From positions 278,525,501-278,589,500 of the forward strand of contig OX465599.1 in assembly GCA_950022295.1 (NCBI GenBank): DNA of 64,000 nucleotides. Reading direction: 5' to 3'. This stretch comes from Bromus sterilis. Taxonomy: Eukaryota > Streptophyta > Magnoliopsida > Poales > Poaceae. The notes under the pieces are model-generated. The model was not told where the DNA came from. It was given only the letters and a program-made list of their open reading frames with translations, and made no database searches. A program made the translations under genes and the position numbers. Shown one piece after another: positions 23,534 to 34,977 of this stretch (positions are counted from its first letter, which is position 1; the number at the start of each line of letters is the position of its first letter).

Positions 23534-24791
23534 TGTAAGAACAAAGTTATTCCCTCATGAGTTTTGGATATTGTTGGTCAAAACAGTAGAGGAACTAACA
23601 AGTCTTCTAGTGTGAAACAGATGGTTAGGTTCCTGAAGTTATAAGTTGGTGATAAAGCTTCAACGAAGATTTACTCATCTATCGAAGCATATCCTCTGGA
23701 GTGAAGCTCATCACGGATGTCGACCCCTAAAAAGATAAGGAATCCTGAAGCACGCCTCATCGAAGAAGATGATTAAGATGGCGCAAGACTTAGTTGTTTT
23801 TTGCGTAGTTCTTTTTACTTCTTTGAGTCGTAGGAAAAACCGTACTATCAAGAGGGGTTTAGTAAATGTACTCCGAAGGTTTTGATGAAAAGACTCAGAT
23901 TGAATCTAAACCAGTGAGAAGCCAGAGTTGAAGAAATCTCATGTGAGCTAGGTAATGCTTCACCAGCGAAGACTTTGTTCTTTCGGCTCCTGAAGCAGAA
24001 CCAAGTCCGTGAGTCAGCTTTACTTCGACCGCAAGTAAAGTTGCGCCGTGATTGGAAATATGACCGTTGGGGACAGGTGTCAAGCTGTCACATCGGGTCA
24101 CTTCAGTCATTTCGCACCTAGGGATTGCCACCTATAAATACGCCACCCCAGCCCTCATTGGCTGGGGCTGCTCCAAGATTAATTCCTTACAGAGGAGAGA
24201 GAGAGAGCAACCCCACCAAAGCATAAGTCCTATTGATCTGAGTGATTCATTATGACTTAGGAAGAAGTTTGCTAGCCTTTTATCTTGGAGAATTGCAATT
24301 CTCCTAGACGGTTAGAGAGTTGTTATTCAGAGAGCGAAGAGTTATTGTCGCCTCAAAGTCCAGTTTGTCAAAGGTTTCGGTGATTTCCTCAATAATCAAC
24401 CACGAGTGAAGAACTGACCAAGCTCAAGGAGATTGGTGCAGTGGAGATTCAGACGGAGAGAGGTTAGCTCCTGTGTTCAATCACAAGTCCCTCCAACCAG
24501 ACGTAGCACTTTGCAGAGTGTGAACTGGTCGAACAAACATCACCGAGTCAAGAGTTCGTTTTACTTTCCTCACTTACATTCAGTTTATCAATTGCTTCAG
24601 TGATCTGCTTCAATGCAATTGATTAAATGCTTCTAATTCGCTATGTTATGCTTCAATCATGTTCTGCTTCGATGTTTACCTTTCTGTTGAAACTCTTCTG
24701 CTGTTAAGTTATGCTTCACTTCATAGTTTCATGCAAAAATTTGAAGTGATCATTCACCCCCTCCCCCTCTGATCACATACTTGAACTTACA
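23534..24791 (+). repeat. Sirevirus 3' LTR (1258 bp)
   Basis: This starts TGTAAGAAC and ends GAACTTACA, followed by the duplicated GGTTG. It is 27 bases shorter than the 5' LTR because of one deletion near 24217. Its TATA box is at 24133-24140. Confidence 0.95.
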
Positions 24792-24796
24792 GGTTG

Positions 24797-26369
24797 TCTC
24801 GTTGAACACCGCCCTAAGTCCGAGTTCTTGTGTGGTGATCCAAGATGAAGAGTACAACCACACATTGGGCTCACTGACCCCCCCTCAACCTATTAACTCA
24901 TCCCTTTCGATGTCCAGATGTCGCAATAGTTCGGAGTTCTGGTAGGTTTGTGGCTTGGCTGCTAAGTGAGAGAACGACTCATGCGAGACCGGCTTATGCA
25001 CCAAGCACACATCATCTGGGTCCACTTCGGTAAACCGTCCGGGTTCACAATAGTGGTAGCCCACCCAGGTAGGTGGCTTTCCTGGACTAGATCGGCTATG
25101 AGGTAACAGTTGTGGTGGCATCCTCGCTGTCACCTCTTGAACGGTGACACGCAAAAGGCGGTAACTGATGACACGTGTGTGTAGCGGTACACCCCTGCAG
25201 GGTTAACAAAACTATTCGAATAGCCGCGTCCGCGGTTATGGACTGCTTGGAAAGCTTAGCTTGATTATTAGACAACTTGAACTGTATACTTCTAAAACTC
25301 ACCAAGATAAGTGTGAGTGCTATGGCGTGCTTTCTCGTGGGGAAGTCGAGGAAGGCACCATAGTGGTGTAATTGGTTGGAGATGTAGTGGACTCGTGTAC
25401 GCTTCTTACCTCAAGTCTGGTACTCGTAGTTCAGGACTAGCCAAGTCAAAGCTGGCATTTCTGCAAGTGAAACCCCACCTCCCTTTACCTTGATACATGT
25501 GCATGAGTAGTATAGTTCCTACGTAAGTCTTGCTGAGTACGACTTTGTACTCACGTTTGCTTATTCTATGTTTTAGATGAACCCACCGACCCCGATGGTG
25601 GCTTCTACCTGAAGCTCGAAGATTGGAGACTCATACCAAGTCCAATCTAGTGTAGTCCCAGTCAGACGACTGGTTCCCTCGTGGAGGGCTTGTTTATAGT
25701 CAAGGCTTCTCTAAGCCATTTGTTAAATTTGTCTGTACTCAGATCTACTTTGCTTCCGCATGTTTGATGTAATGTTGGATCACAGACTTGTGATCTCTGT
25801 GTGCACTCTGTAAGAGTTATCAATAAAGTATATACTTTGTAGAGAATTGCAATGATACCTGCTGTTCATACTAGACATGTGTGCTGCGTGTATGTTTATA
25901 ACATGCATGTCTTAGTATGGGTTTTCGAGACCTTAGTTGTGATCTGGATGGCGGTCTTTTATACACCAAGTGGCCCTTAGATGTGCGCAGCTTGGGGCAT
26001 CGCGATGCGATTGTTCGAGACTCTGTCTCGTGCACACTTTGTGGTATGATCGAGCCCCCCCTAGACCCCGACTAAGTGATCGGGCTAGAGTAAGTCTATG
26101 TAAGGGTTATAATACAGTCGATAGTATGGTTGAGGCGACTTGTCTATGAGTATGGGAGTTCACCACCCATATCATTTAGACTTGTGTGCGGACGATGAGG
26201 ACCCATTTCAGTTGATCATCCGGCCTGGATGGGATGCCCCTCACGTTCGATGCTTTCCGAGAACGTTCTGTGCTTGGCCTTGTCTGCTTAGACAAGTGGG
26301 TACGGTTCTCGGCTCTCCATATGATTGTGTTGTAGTGAGGCTTGCATACGCTTACCCCGGGTCCCGACA
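24797..26369 (+). repeat. G2 left LTR, second part
   Basis: This is the continuation of the left LTR after the Sirevirus (24792-24796 is the duplicated GGTTG). It matches about 33407-34977 of the right LTR; by eye I count roughly 50 substitutions over 1.57 kb, concentrated in the first 400 bases. It ends GTCCCGACA at 26369, just before the primer site. A polyadenylation-like AATAAA stands at 25822-25827. Confidence 0.92.
25822..25827 (+). terminator. G2 LTR polyadenylation-like signal
   Basis: An AATAAA hexamer is present at the same place in both LTRs (here and at 34430-34435). It lies in a T/A-rich context in the 3' half of the LTR, where the R/U5 polyadenylation signal would be. Usage is inferred only. 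Confidence 0.4.
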
Positions 26370-26816
26370 GACTTGGTATCAGAGCAGGACTGCCTATAGG
26401 ATTATCAAACCATTGGCCGATGTGGAGTCTAGCATTCTATAGTTATATAGTTACTTTGGGTATAAGGGAACAACGTAAGACTACTTTTTTTCTCCTTATC
26501 CTCATCGATCTGAGTTCTGAGTCATCCTCATCTTATTCTACGGGAAGATAGGACTAAGCTCATCTATGTCTTTACTAGGACATCTCGTTGATTTCTTCTT
26601 TGTAGCTGTAGGAGTGTTGTGGTCTTTCTGAGCCATCATTCCATAGTGTTTCTGTGGAAGTGATGTCCGTTATTATGTAGGTTGTCTCATTTTCCATCCC
26701 GGTGCAGCCGTTATGCTGTCCGTTTGTGACTTCGATGCTGTTGCATTATAGTCTTCTATCTTAGCATAGAATTGTGTCCTAAATCCTATTCTGATTGTTG
26801 ATTCTTATCACACAGA
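26370..26816 (+). other. G2 5' leader, non-coding
   Basis: This is sequence between primer site and gag ATG. It is T-rich with no supported ORF; it would carry packaging and translation signals. I see no further structure in it. Confidence 0.6.
26374..26385 (+). promoter_or_regulatory. G2 primer binding site
   Basis: TGGTATCAGAGC lies four bases inside the left LTR. It is complementary to initiator methionine tRNA and fixes the LTR end at 26369. Confidence 0.9.
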
Positions 26817-28826
26817 ATGTCAGGTGCAAATCAAGGTGTTGACCCCAGTTCCGGTAACATAGACGGTGAAGAACCTCCACCACCAACCTCAACGGCAGAA
26901 ATCATGATGGAGGCTGAACAAAATCGTCGTGATCAGACACGTCTTCTCGAGCGTATTGAACAGAACACTTCCCGTCAGCATCATAGTGTAGTTACCATCC
27001 AGGACTTCATTCTCCTCAACCCGCCAGTATTCCGATGTCCTTCCGAGCCCCTTGATGCCGATGATTGGCTTCGTTCCCTCGAGCGTAAGCTTGAGACAGC
27101 CCATGTTGCTCTAGGTGATCGTGTGCTATTTGCGGCATACTTTCTGGAAGGTGCTGCTCTTCAATGGTGGGAAAACTTCGTGGCAATGCAACCAGTTGGT
27201 CACGTGGTGACTTGGCAAGAGTTCTGTGATGACTTCCGAGGATATCATATTCCAGATCAGCTGATGGAGCGCAAGAGAGAAGAATTTTGCAATCTGGCCC
27301 AAGGAAAGATGACTATTCATGAGTATCGGACTGAGTTCACTCGTCTAGCACGTTATGCCCAAGAAGAAGTATCCACCAATGCCAAGAAACAAGCAAGGTT
27401 CCGCAAGGAACTTAGCCCCGTTCTTCGTCATGACCTGAACCTTCACGAGTTCGTCAACTTCAGGGACTTGGTCGATAAATCCTTCAAGGCTGAGTATGGA
27501 AATGAGTTGTATGAAGAGTCTCGCAAGCGTGATCGTGAGTCTGCACAATCTTCTGGCCCAGTTTCTCGGAAACGCTGTGTTTGGATTCCCTTCAATGACG
27601 TCAGTCGTGCTGTAAGTGCTTCTAGACCACCAACCACCATATATCGTCCTCCTCAACCCAAACTTCCTCCTTGGAATTTTGTTGGACAATCAAGTGCTCA
27701 AGTTCCTTTCATTCCACGTGGTGTTTGTTTCCAATGCGGACAATCAGGTCACAATGTTCAAGAGTGTCCCCAAAATCATGTAGCCACCACACCTAATCCA
27801 AAGCAAGCCTTTCGTCGTGGCAATCCACCACCCAAGACTTCCAATGTCAAGCCTCCTGTTTATGAACATGGTTATGTGAATCATGTATCCATTCTAGATT
27901 CCCACAAGTCAACTGATGTTGTACTCGGAACCCTTCCTGTCAATTCCACCCCAGCTTCGGTTCTTTTTGACCCAGGAGCATCTCACTCATTCATATCCCA
28001 GGACTTTGCACTGTCACATGACATCTCTTTTTCGATGTTATCGACCCCCTTAGTTGTGCAAGCCCCTGGATCCAGATGGCACACCACCATGGTGAGTCAT
28101 GAGAATGAAATTGCAATTGAGGGTTTAGTATTCCTTGCCTCACTTATAGCCCTCAAGTCTTCGGACATTGATGTGATCCTAGGAATGGATTGGTTATCAA
28201 GACAGAATGTTGTCCTTGATTGTAAAGCCAAATCAGTTAAACTAACCCATCCATCAGGCCAGACAATCAAGTACACCTCACCAAGCTCTAAAACCCAGGT
28301 GCATTCTTTGAATGTGCTTCATCTTCCAGACCTTGAAGATATTCCGGTGGTTCGTGACTTCCCGGATGTCTTTCCAGAAGAGCTGCCAGGCATACCACCT
28401 GACAGATCTGTAGAGTTTGTGGTAGATCTTATCCCAGGAACCGCCCCAATATCCAGACGCCCATATAGAATGGCCCCACGTGAGTTAGCTGAGCTCAAAA
28501 TCCAACTTGAAGCTTCGTTGGCAAAAGGCTTCATCCGCCCTAGCTCATCGCCATGGGGTTGCCCCGTTCTGTTCGTAACGAAGAAAGATGGAACAGAAAG
28601 GATGTGCGTAGACTATCGCCCGCTAAATCTAGCGACGATAAAGAACAAGTACCCACTGCCCAGGATCAATGATCTTTATGATCAACTTGCAGGATCCTCT
28701 GTCTTCTCCAAGATGGATTTGAGATTAGGCTATCATCAAATCAAAATCAGAAACGAGGACATTCCCAAGACGGCTTTTCTACTCGTTATGGTCTTTACGA
28801 GTACACCGTTATGTCCTTCGGTTTAA
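26817..28826 (+). pseudogene. G2 gag, protease and first part of reverse transcriptase
   Basis: An ATG at 26817 opens 669 codons. Gag occupies about residues 1-300 (LDADDWLRSLERKLETAHV, then YFLEGAALQWWENF). A CCHC zinc knuckle (CFQCGQSGHNVQEC) is near residue 303. The protease motif LFDPGASHSFIS is near residue 383; Pro stands where Ser or Thr is usual after the catalytic Asp. RT starts near residue 530 (PGTAPISRRPYRMAP) and has RMCVDYRPLN and FSKMDLRLGYHQIKI. The frame is lost after KTAF because one T is missing from the run at 28775-28778; RT continues in the next frame from about 28779. Confidence 0.92.
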
Positions 28827-30061
28827 CCAATGCCCCCGCCACATTCTCGCGCTTGATGAATTCGATCTTCATGGAGTACCTAGATAAATTTGTTGTAGTT
28901 TATATTGATGACATTCTCATCTACCCGAAGAACGAAGAAGATCACGCAGAACATCTTAGGCTGGTATTGATGAAACTTAGAGAGCACCGCCTTTATGCCA
29001 AGTTCTCCAAGTGTGAATTTTGGCTACCAGAAGTGACCTACTTAGGCCACGTGATTTCTGCAAAAGGCATTGTTGTCAATCCCGAGAGAGTTCAGGCCGT
29101 CCTTGAGTGGACTCCACCTGAATCGGTTAAGCAAGTTAGGAGTTTTCTTGGCTTAGCAAGCTATTGCCGCCGCTTTGTCGAGAACTTTTCTAAAGTTGCA
29201 AAGCCTCTAACTGAACTCCTCAAGAAAGAGAAGAAATTCCAATGGACCCCCAATTGCGAGGAAAGCTTTCAAGAGCTAAAAAGAAGATTGACTTCTGCAC
29301 CCGTACTTGCGCCTCCAGACACCCAAAAGGATTTCAAGATCTTTTGTGATGCCTCACGGCAAGGGTTAGGATGCATACTTCTGCAAGATCGACATGTGGT
29401 AGCTTATGCTTCACGCCAGTTGCGTCCACATGAAGAGAACTATCCTACCCATGATCTTGAACTCGCTGCCGTAGTTCATGCCCTGACAACTTGGCGACAT
29501 TACCTCCTTGGTAATCGTTGTGAGATCTATTCCGACCACCAAAGCCTCAAATACAATTTCACCCAGCTAGATCTTAATCTCAGGCAAAGACGCTGGATTG
29601 AGTTGATAAAAGATTACGACGTAGGAATTTCTTACACCCCAGGCAAAGCCAATGTCATGGCTGATGCACTAAGTCATAAGTCGTATTGTAACAACCTTAT
29701 GTTACAAAAGTATCAACCACTTCTTTATGAGGAATTTTGCAAGCTCAATCTTGAGATTGTTCCTCATGGCTATCTTTCTACCTTGGTGGCGAAACCAACT
29801 CTTGAGGATCAAATCATAGTTGCCCAAAGGCGTGCACGAGGTGTTCACCGGATCAAGGAGAACATTGCTAGCGGAGTTGCTAAATGTTTCTCCACAGATA
29901 GCAAGGGAACGGTATTCTTTGGAAATCGTTTGGTAGTACCTAAGAATAGGGGACTAAGGCAACTCATCCTCAAGGAAGCCCATGACACACCCCTCTCGAT
30001 TCATCTCGGTAGCACAAAAATGTACCGAGATCTACGCCAGAGATTTGGTGGACTAGGATGA
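28779..30061 (+). pseudogene. G2 reverse transcriptase (rest), RNase H, start of integrase
   Basis: This frame follows the 28775 frameshift. It carries the RT block SFGLTNAPATFSRLMN, the catalytic box VYIDDILIY (about 28895-28920) and the thumb (YLGHVISAKGIVVNPERVQ). RNase H follows with KIFCDASRQGLGCIL and EIYSDHQSLKY. The integrase zinc region begins near 29930 (HLGSTKMYRDLRQRF). A base missing from the T run near 30046 turns the expected RFWWTRMK block out of frame and ends the ORF at 30061. RT and RNase H residues look complete, so damage is mainly by frameshift. Confidence 0.92.
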
Positions 30062-31029
30062 AGAGAGACATTGCTCAATTTGTTGCCGAATGTGATGTTT
30101 GTCGTCGCATTAAGGCAGAACATCAAAGACCTGCTGGTACACTTCAACCTTTGCCTATTCCAGAGTGGAAATGGGACAAAGTCGGTATGGACTTCATCAC
30201 CGGCTTTCCAAAAACCCAGAAAGGAAACGATGCCATCTTCGTTGTCATAGATAGGCTTTCCAAAGTTGCTCACTTCCTTCCAGTTCGCGAGTCTATAACT
30301 GCTAGCCAGTTAGCGGACTTGTACGTCTCTAGAATTGTATCCCTTCACGGTGTTCCTTTGGAAATCAATTCTGATCGCGGTAGCCTTTTCACCTCTAGAT
30401 TTTGGGGAACCTTTCAGAATGCTATGGGAACTCATCTCTCCTTTAGTACAGCTTTCCATCCTCAGTCTAGCGGTCAAGTAGAAAGGGTTAACCAAATTCT
30501 TGAAGACATGCTCAGAGCTTGTGTTATCTCATTCGGAAAGAACTGGGAGAAATCTCTTCCATTTGCCGAATTTGCTTATAACAATAGTTTTCAATCTAGT
30601 TTGAACATGGCTCCTTTTGAACTCCTATATGGACGACGATGTCGAACACCACTAAAATGGTCAGAAACCGGTGAAAGACAATTCTTTGGACCGGACATGA
30701 TCAAGGAAGCAGAAGAGCAAGTTCGCATTGTTCGTGATCAATTGAAAGCAGCCCAGTCTCGTCAGAAAAGCTACTATGATCGTCATCATAGGCAAGAGAG
30801 CTACAATCTGGATGAGAAGGCTTACCTTCGAGTTACTCCTCTGAAGGGAACCCAACATTTCGGTATCAAAGGAAAGTTGGCCCCACGTTACATCGGACCT
30901 TTCCGCATTCTTGCTAAACGTGGAGAAGTTCCCTACCAACTTGAACTACCCCGCACCTTTCCCGAGTACATGATGTATTCCATGTGTCACAACTCAGGCG
31001 TAGCTTCAAGGACCCCATCCGCGAAGTAG
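30058..31029 (+). pseudogene. G2 integrase core
   Basis: This starts with MKRDIAQFVAECDVCRRIK, the Cys pair of the integrase zinc finger. Catalytic residues visible are Asp in KVGMDFITGF, Asp in INSDRGSLF and Glu in SSGQVERVNQ, the complete D,D-E triad. The C-terminal part (RYIGPFRILAKRGEVPYQLELP) is the GPY/F-like module before the chromodomain. A base lost near 30962 shifts the frame just before the segment that would read VHDVFHVSQL, so this ORF ends at 31029 out of phase. Confidence 0.92.
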
Positions 31030-31256
31030 ACCATGAAACACTTGATCTACAAGATGACCTTTCTTATCGAGAATACCCTGTTCGTGTTCTTGATTCAGCA
31101 GAGCGTGTCACTCGCTGAAAGAAGATCAAGTTTCTGAAAGTTCAGTGGTCACACCACTCCGAGAAAGAAGCCACGTGGGAAAGAGAAGACCGTCTCAGTG
31201 CCGAGTACCCTCCTTCCTCCCGCAGACTTCTGAATCTCGGGACGAGATTCTTTTGA
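30965..31256 (+). pseudogene. G2 integrase C-terminal tail with chromodomain-like segment
   Basis: The frame following the 30962 shift reads VHDVFHVSQLRRSFKDP, then a linker, then a stop TGA at about 31116 where Arg (CGA) is expected. It continues KVQWSHHSEKEATWERED, the aromatic and acidic pattern of the CR-type chromodomain of Tekay/Del chromoviruses. Such domains are thought to steer integration to particular chromatin. The frame ends with TGA at 31254-31256, right before the polypurine tract. Confidence 0.75.
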
Positions 31257-31268
31257 GTGGGGGCGAGT
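31255..31268 (+). promoter_or_regulatory. G2 polypurine tract
   Basis: GAGTGGGGGCGAGT immediately precedes the right LTR. A purine run here primes plus-strand DNA synthesis. It supports the LTR start at 31269. Confidence 0.75.
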
Positions 31269-34200
31269 TGTCACAACCCCAAGTTCGGTATGTGCTAAGG
31301 TTAGGAAGTAACTTTGCATCATGTCAAAATTTTCAAAAGAAATCAAAATGGGAGAGAGAACACCCCCCAGATGAATTAATTCAAATGGCCAGATAAAAAG
31401 TTGCTCCAAAAATTCCTTTTGCATTTTTGAAAAGCCTTATAAATATGCATGATCACATCTCAAGTGATGTGGGACCCACCCCATGCTCATAGATTTTTCA
31501 AATATTCAAACAGGAGCATGGATTAATTCAAAAACCCCTATTTGATTTAGAGTTCAAATAATTTGAATTTTAAAAAGTGCCAAACTTTATAAGTGGCTAG
31601 TCTAATATAATATGAGGCCATATAAAAAGTTTCAGCATTTTTAAAAATGCCTAGCTATTTAATTTTAGCATGGCCAACATATTACATAAAAAATAGAAAA
31701 GAAATAAGAAAAGGGGCTTACCTGCGAAGAAGCCCGACTAATCCCCCCCCCCCCGAGCCGACCAGCCTGGCCCAGCCCGCTCGTCGTCGTCGATTTCTCC
31801 GGCCACGCTTCATCGTCGCCTCCACCGTCTGCACCGTCGAGTTCCTTGCAGCACGGTGAGCTTTTCCCCTCAAGCCTTGGCAGCCATCCCTTCCTCTAGC
31901 TAGAGATGCCATGATCACCGGAGAACAGAGCCGCCGTGAACCTTGTCGGCGAGCCCCCGCTACGCAAACGTCCTTGCAACCTTGTCTTTCGCATGCGCCG
32001 TGCTCTTCTGCTCCGAACCAACCTAGCCCCGCTCCAAGTAGTGCCTTGTAGCAATTTCCACCCCGCGGCCGTGGCTTCGTCGCCGCAAAGCTTGATGCCG
32101 GCGAGCGTTCAGAGCTCCCCAGCCCTCCCCGTGGGCACGAGGTGATGCGGACGTGCACGAGGAGCACTCCAGTGCATTCCCCGTGCCAAGCCGTGGCCAA
32201 AATGGCACTCCGGCGAGGCGCCGCCGTCCTCTGGGTCGCCGTCGTCATGTCGCCGGCAGGACTGTGTTGATTAGCACTAATCCCCCCCCAGTGTCACTGG
32301 CCAGTCGGCCCAGAGCCCCTAATCCCCTGGTTAGTTTAAAGGTAACCAGGTTAATTAACCCAGTGAGGATGACCAGTGGGACCCCCCTGTCAGGCCAGCC
32401 CCTGACGTTAGCCTGGTGTCACACTGACGCAGTAAAGCAATTAAATCATTTTAATTAATTTCAGTAATTCCAGAAATTCCAGAAAATCAGTGAAACTTTG
32501 GAAATTCATAACTAATTCATTTTAACTCCAAATTGGACAAATAATATGTCTAAAATTATCAGAAAAATACAAGGATTATGAATATGCAATTTGTTTTCAT
32601 GTTTGAACATTTTAAAATGGGTGAACAGTAGCAAACATGCATATGGATCCTTTTCAAATTCAAATTTGGAGTGAATTTGCAATTGATTTTGCAACACATT
32701 TAATTTAGATAGATTCATCCACACATCAGAAGCTTTATCTCAATTATACCACATCACATCATGATTATCCTTTTCAGATGAACTTTCATGCATTCAAATG
32801 CATTTGAAATTCATCGATAAATCAAATGGAGTTTGAATTTGCATTTCAAATGCAATATACTCCTTTTAAATGGAATGTTCAGCACATCAGTACCATGAAC
32901 ATCACCATTACAATATTATTCATGTGTTTGTGGATTGTACATTATGTTGATCCTATGATTGTCATGTTGCTGATAGAAGTGGAGCCAGAACCCGAGACCA
33001 CCCCCTTCGTTGAATACACCATACCGAACCTCGTCAGCAAGGCAAGCAAACCCCCATTGATCATGTCGATAAAATCCCACTTCCCTCTCATGTCTCGCTT
33101 ATGCATTGTTTAGGATGATTACCATGATGCGTTTCTACCGCATAGATGAACCCATTCCTTTGCATGACCTATCATTTGTCACAGTAGTATGCAAACCACA
33201 ATCCTAGCAAATGTAGGAGTTGATTGATATCATGTGGCCCCTGCAAATGTTACTGCTTATTGCATGCTTAGAGTGATACAATGATGTTACTGTTATGTGA
33301 GTCGGGATGGTAGTGATCATGATGATGTTGGTGGAAAGGTGTTGGTGAATCTACCCTAATACAAGGTGAACGATGAGAGGCTGTGTAGGAGTACACGGTG
33401 GGTTGTCTCGTTGAACACCGCCCTAAGTCCGAGTTCTTGTGTGGTGATCCAAGATGAAGAGTACAACCACACATTGGGCTCACTGACCCCTCTCAACCTA
33501 TTAACTCATCCCTTTCGATGTCCAGATGTCGCAATAGTTCGGAGTTCTGGTAGGTTTGTGGCCTGGCTGCTAAGTGATAGAACGGATCATCCAAGACCGG
33601 GTTATACACCACGCACACATCATCTGGGTCCACTTCAGTAAACCGGCCGGGTTCATGATAGTGGTAGCCCACCCAGGTAGGCAGCTTTCTTGGACTAGAT
33701 CGGCTATGAGGTCACAGTTGTGGTGGCATCCTCGCTGTCACCTCTTGAACGGTGACACGCAAAAGGCGGTAACTGATGACACGTGAGTATAGCGGTACAC
33801 CCCTGCAGGGTTAACAAAACTATTCGAATAGCCGCGTCCGCGGTTATGGACTGCTTGGGAAGCTTAGCTTGATTATTAGACAACTTGAACTGGATACTTC
33901 TAAAACACACCAAGATAAGTGTGAGTGCTATGGCGTGCTTTCTCGTGGGGAAGTCGAGGAAGGCACCATAGTGGTGTAATTGGTTGGAGATGTAGTGGAC
34001 TCGTGTACGCTTCTTACCTCAAGTCTGGTACTCGTAGTTCAGGAGTAGCCAAGTCAAAGCTGGCACTTCTGCAAGTGAAACCCCACCTCCCTTTACCTTG
34101 ATACATGTGCATTAGTAGTATAGTTCCTACGTAAGTCTTGCTGAGTACGACTTTGTACTCACGTTTGCTTATTCTATGTTTTAGATGAACCCACCGACCC

Positions 34201-34977
34201 CGATGGTGGCTTCTACCTGAAGCTCGAAGATTGGAGACTCAGACCAAGACCAAGCTAGTGTATTCCCAGTCAGACGACTGGTTCCCTCGTGGAGGGCTTG
34301 TTTATAGTCAAGGCTTCTCTAAGCCATTTGTTAAACTTGTCTGTACTCAGACCTACTTTGCTTCCGCATGTTTGATGTAATGTTGGATCACAGACTTGTG
34401 ATCTCTGTGTGCACTCTGTAAGAGTTATCAATAAAGTATATACTTTGTAGAGAATTGCAATGATGCCTGCTGTTCATACTAGACATGTGTGCTGCGTGTA
34501 TGTTTATAACATGCATGTCTTAGTATGGATTTTCGAGACCTTAGTTGTGATCTGGCTGGCGGTATTTTATACACCAAGTGGCCCTTAGATGTGCGCAGCT
34601 TGGGGCATCGCGATGCGATTGTTCGAGACTCTGTCTCGTCCACACTTTGTGGTATGATCGAGCCCGCCCTAGACCCCGACTAAGTGATCGGGCTGGAGTA
34701 AGTCTATGTAAGGGTTATAATACAATCGATAGTATGGTTGAGGTGACTTGTCTATGAGTATGGGAGTTCACCACCCATATCATTTAGACTTGTGTGTGCA
34801 CGATGAGGACCCATTTCAGTTGATCATCCGGCCTGGATGGGATGCCCCTCACGTTCGATGCTTTCCGAGAACGTTCTATGCTTGGCCTTGTCTGCTCAAA
34901 CAAGTGGGTATGGTTCTCGGCTCTCCATATGATTGTGTTGTAGCGAGGCTTGCATACGCTAACCCCGGGTCCCGACA
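31269..34977 (+). repeat. G2 right LTR (3709 bp)
   Basis: The LTR starts TGTCACAACC after a G-rich tract and ends CCCGACA before AATTC. Compared with the left LTR it lacks 368 bases after 31780 and a 12-base repeat unit near 32280. An AATAAA signal is at 34430-34435. Confidence 0.92.

Larger units (their letters stand above)
10752..24791 (+). mobile_element. Sirevirus-like Ty1/Copia element, Maximus type (14,040 bp)
   Basis: This is a full-length element inserted in the left LTR of G2 with duplication GGTTG at 10747-10751 and 24792-24796. LTRs are 1285 and 1258 bp, start TGTAAGAAC and end GAACTTACA. Order is gag, protease, integrase, reverse transcriptase, RNase H, then a long envelope-like ORF. 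Integrase before RT defines Copia. The long gag, extra 3' ORF, 14-kb size and repeated polypurine motif define the Sirevirus branch. The Maximus name is from memory. Each ORF has one to three disabling changes. Confidence 0.92.
8234..34977 (+). mobile_element. G2: chromovirus-like (Tekay/Del-type) Ty3/Gypsy element carrying a nested Sirevirus
   Basis: This is a plus-strand element with long LTRs (left 8234-10751 plus 24797-26369, right 31269-34977) and an internal region at 26370-31268. The LTRs start TGTCACAACC and end GACA. Flanks GATTC and AATTC are a 5-base target duplication with one mismatch. Without the nested 14-kb element it is about 12.7 kb. The chromodomain-like tail after integrase and the very long LTRs point to the Tekay/Del branch. 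The gag-pol frame carries three 1-base deletions and one TGA, so it is not autonomous. Confidence 0.92.

Noticed and set aside
8234..34977. Long direct similarity of 8234-10751 and 24797-26369 to 31269-34977 as a segmental duplication
   Set aside because: TG/CA ends, a primer site, a polypurine tract and gag-pol in between show that they are the two LTRs of one element.
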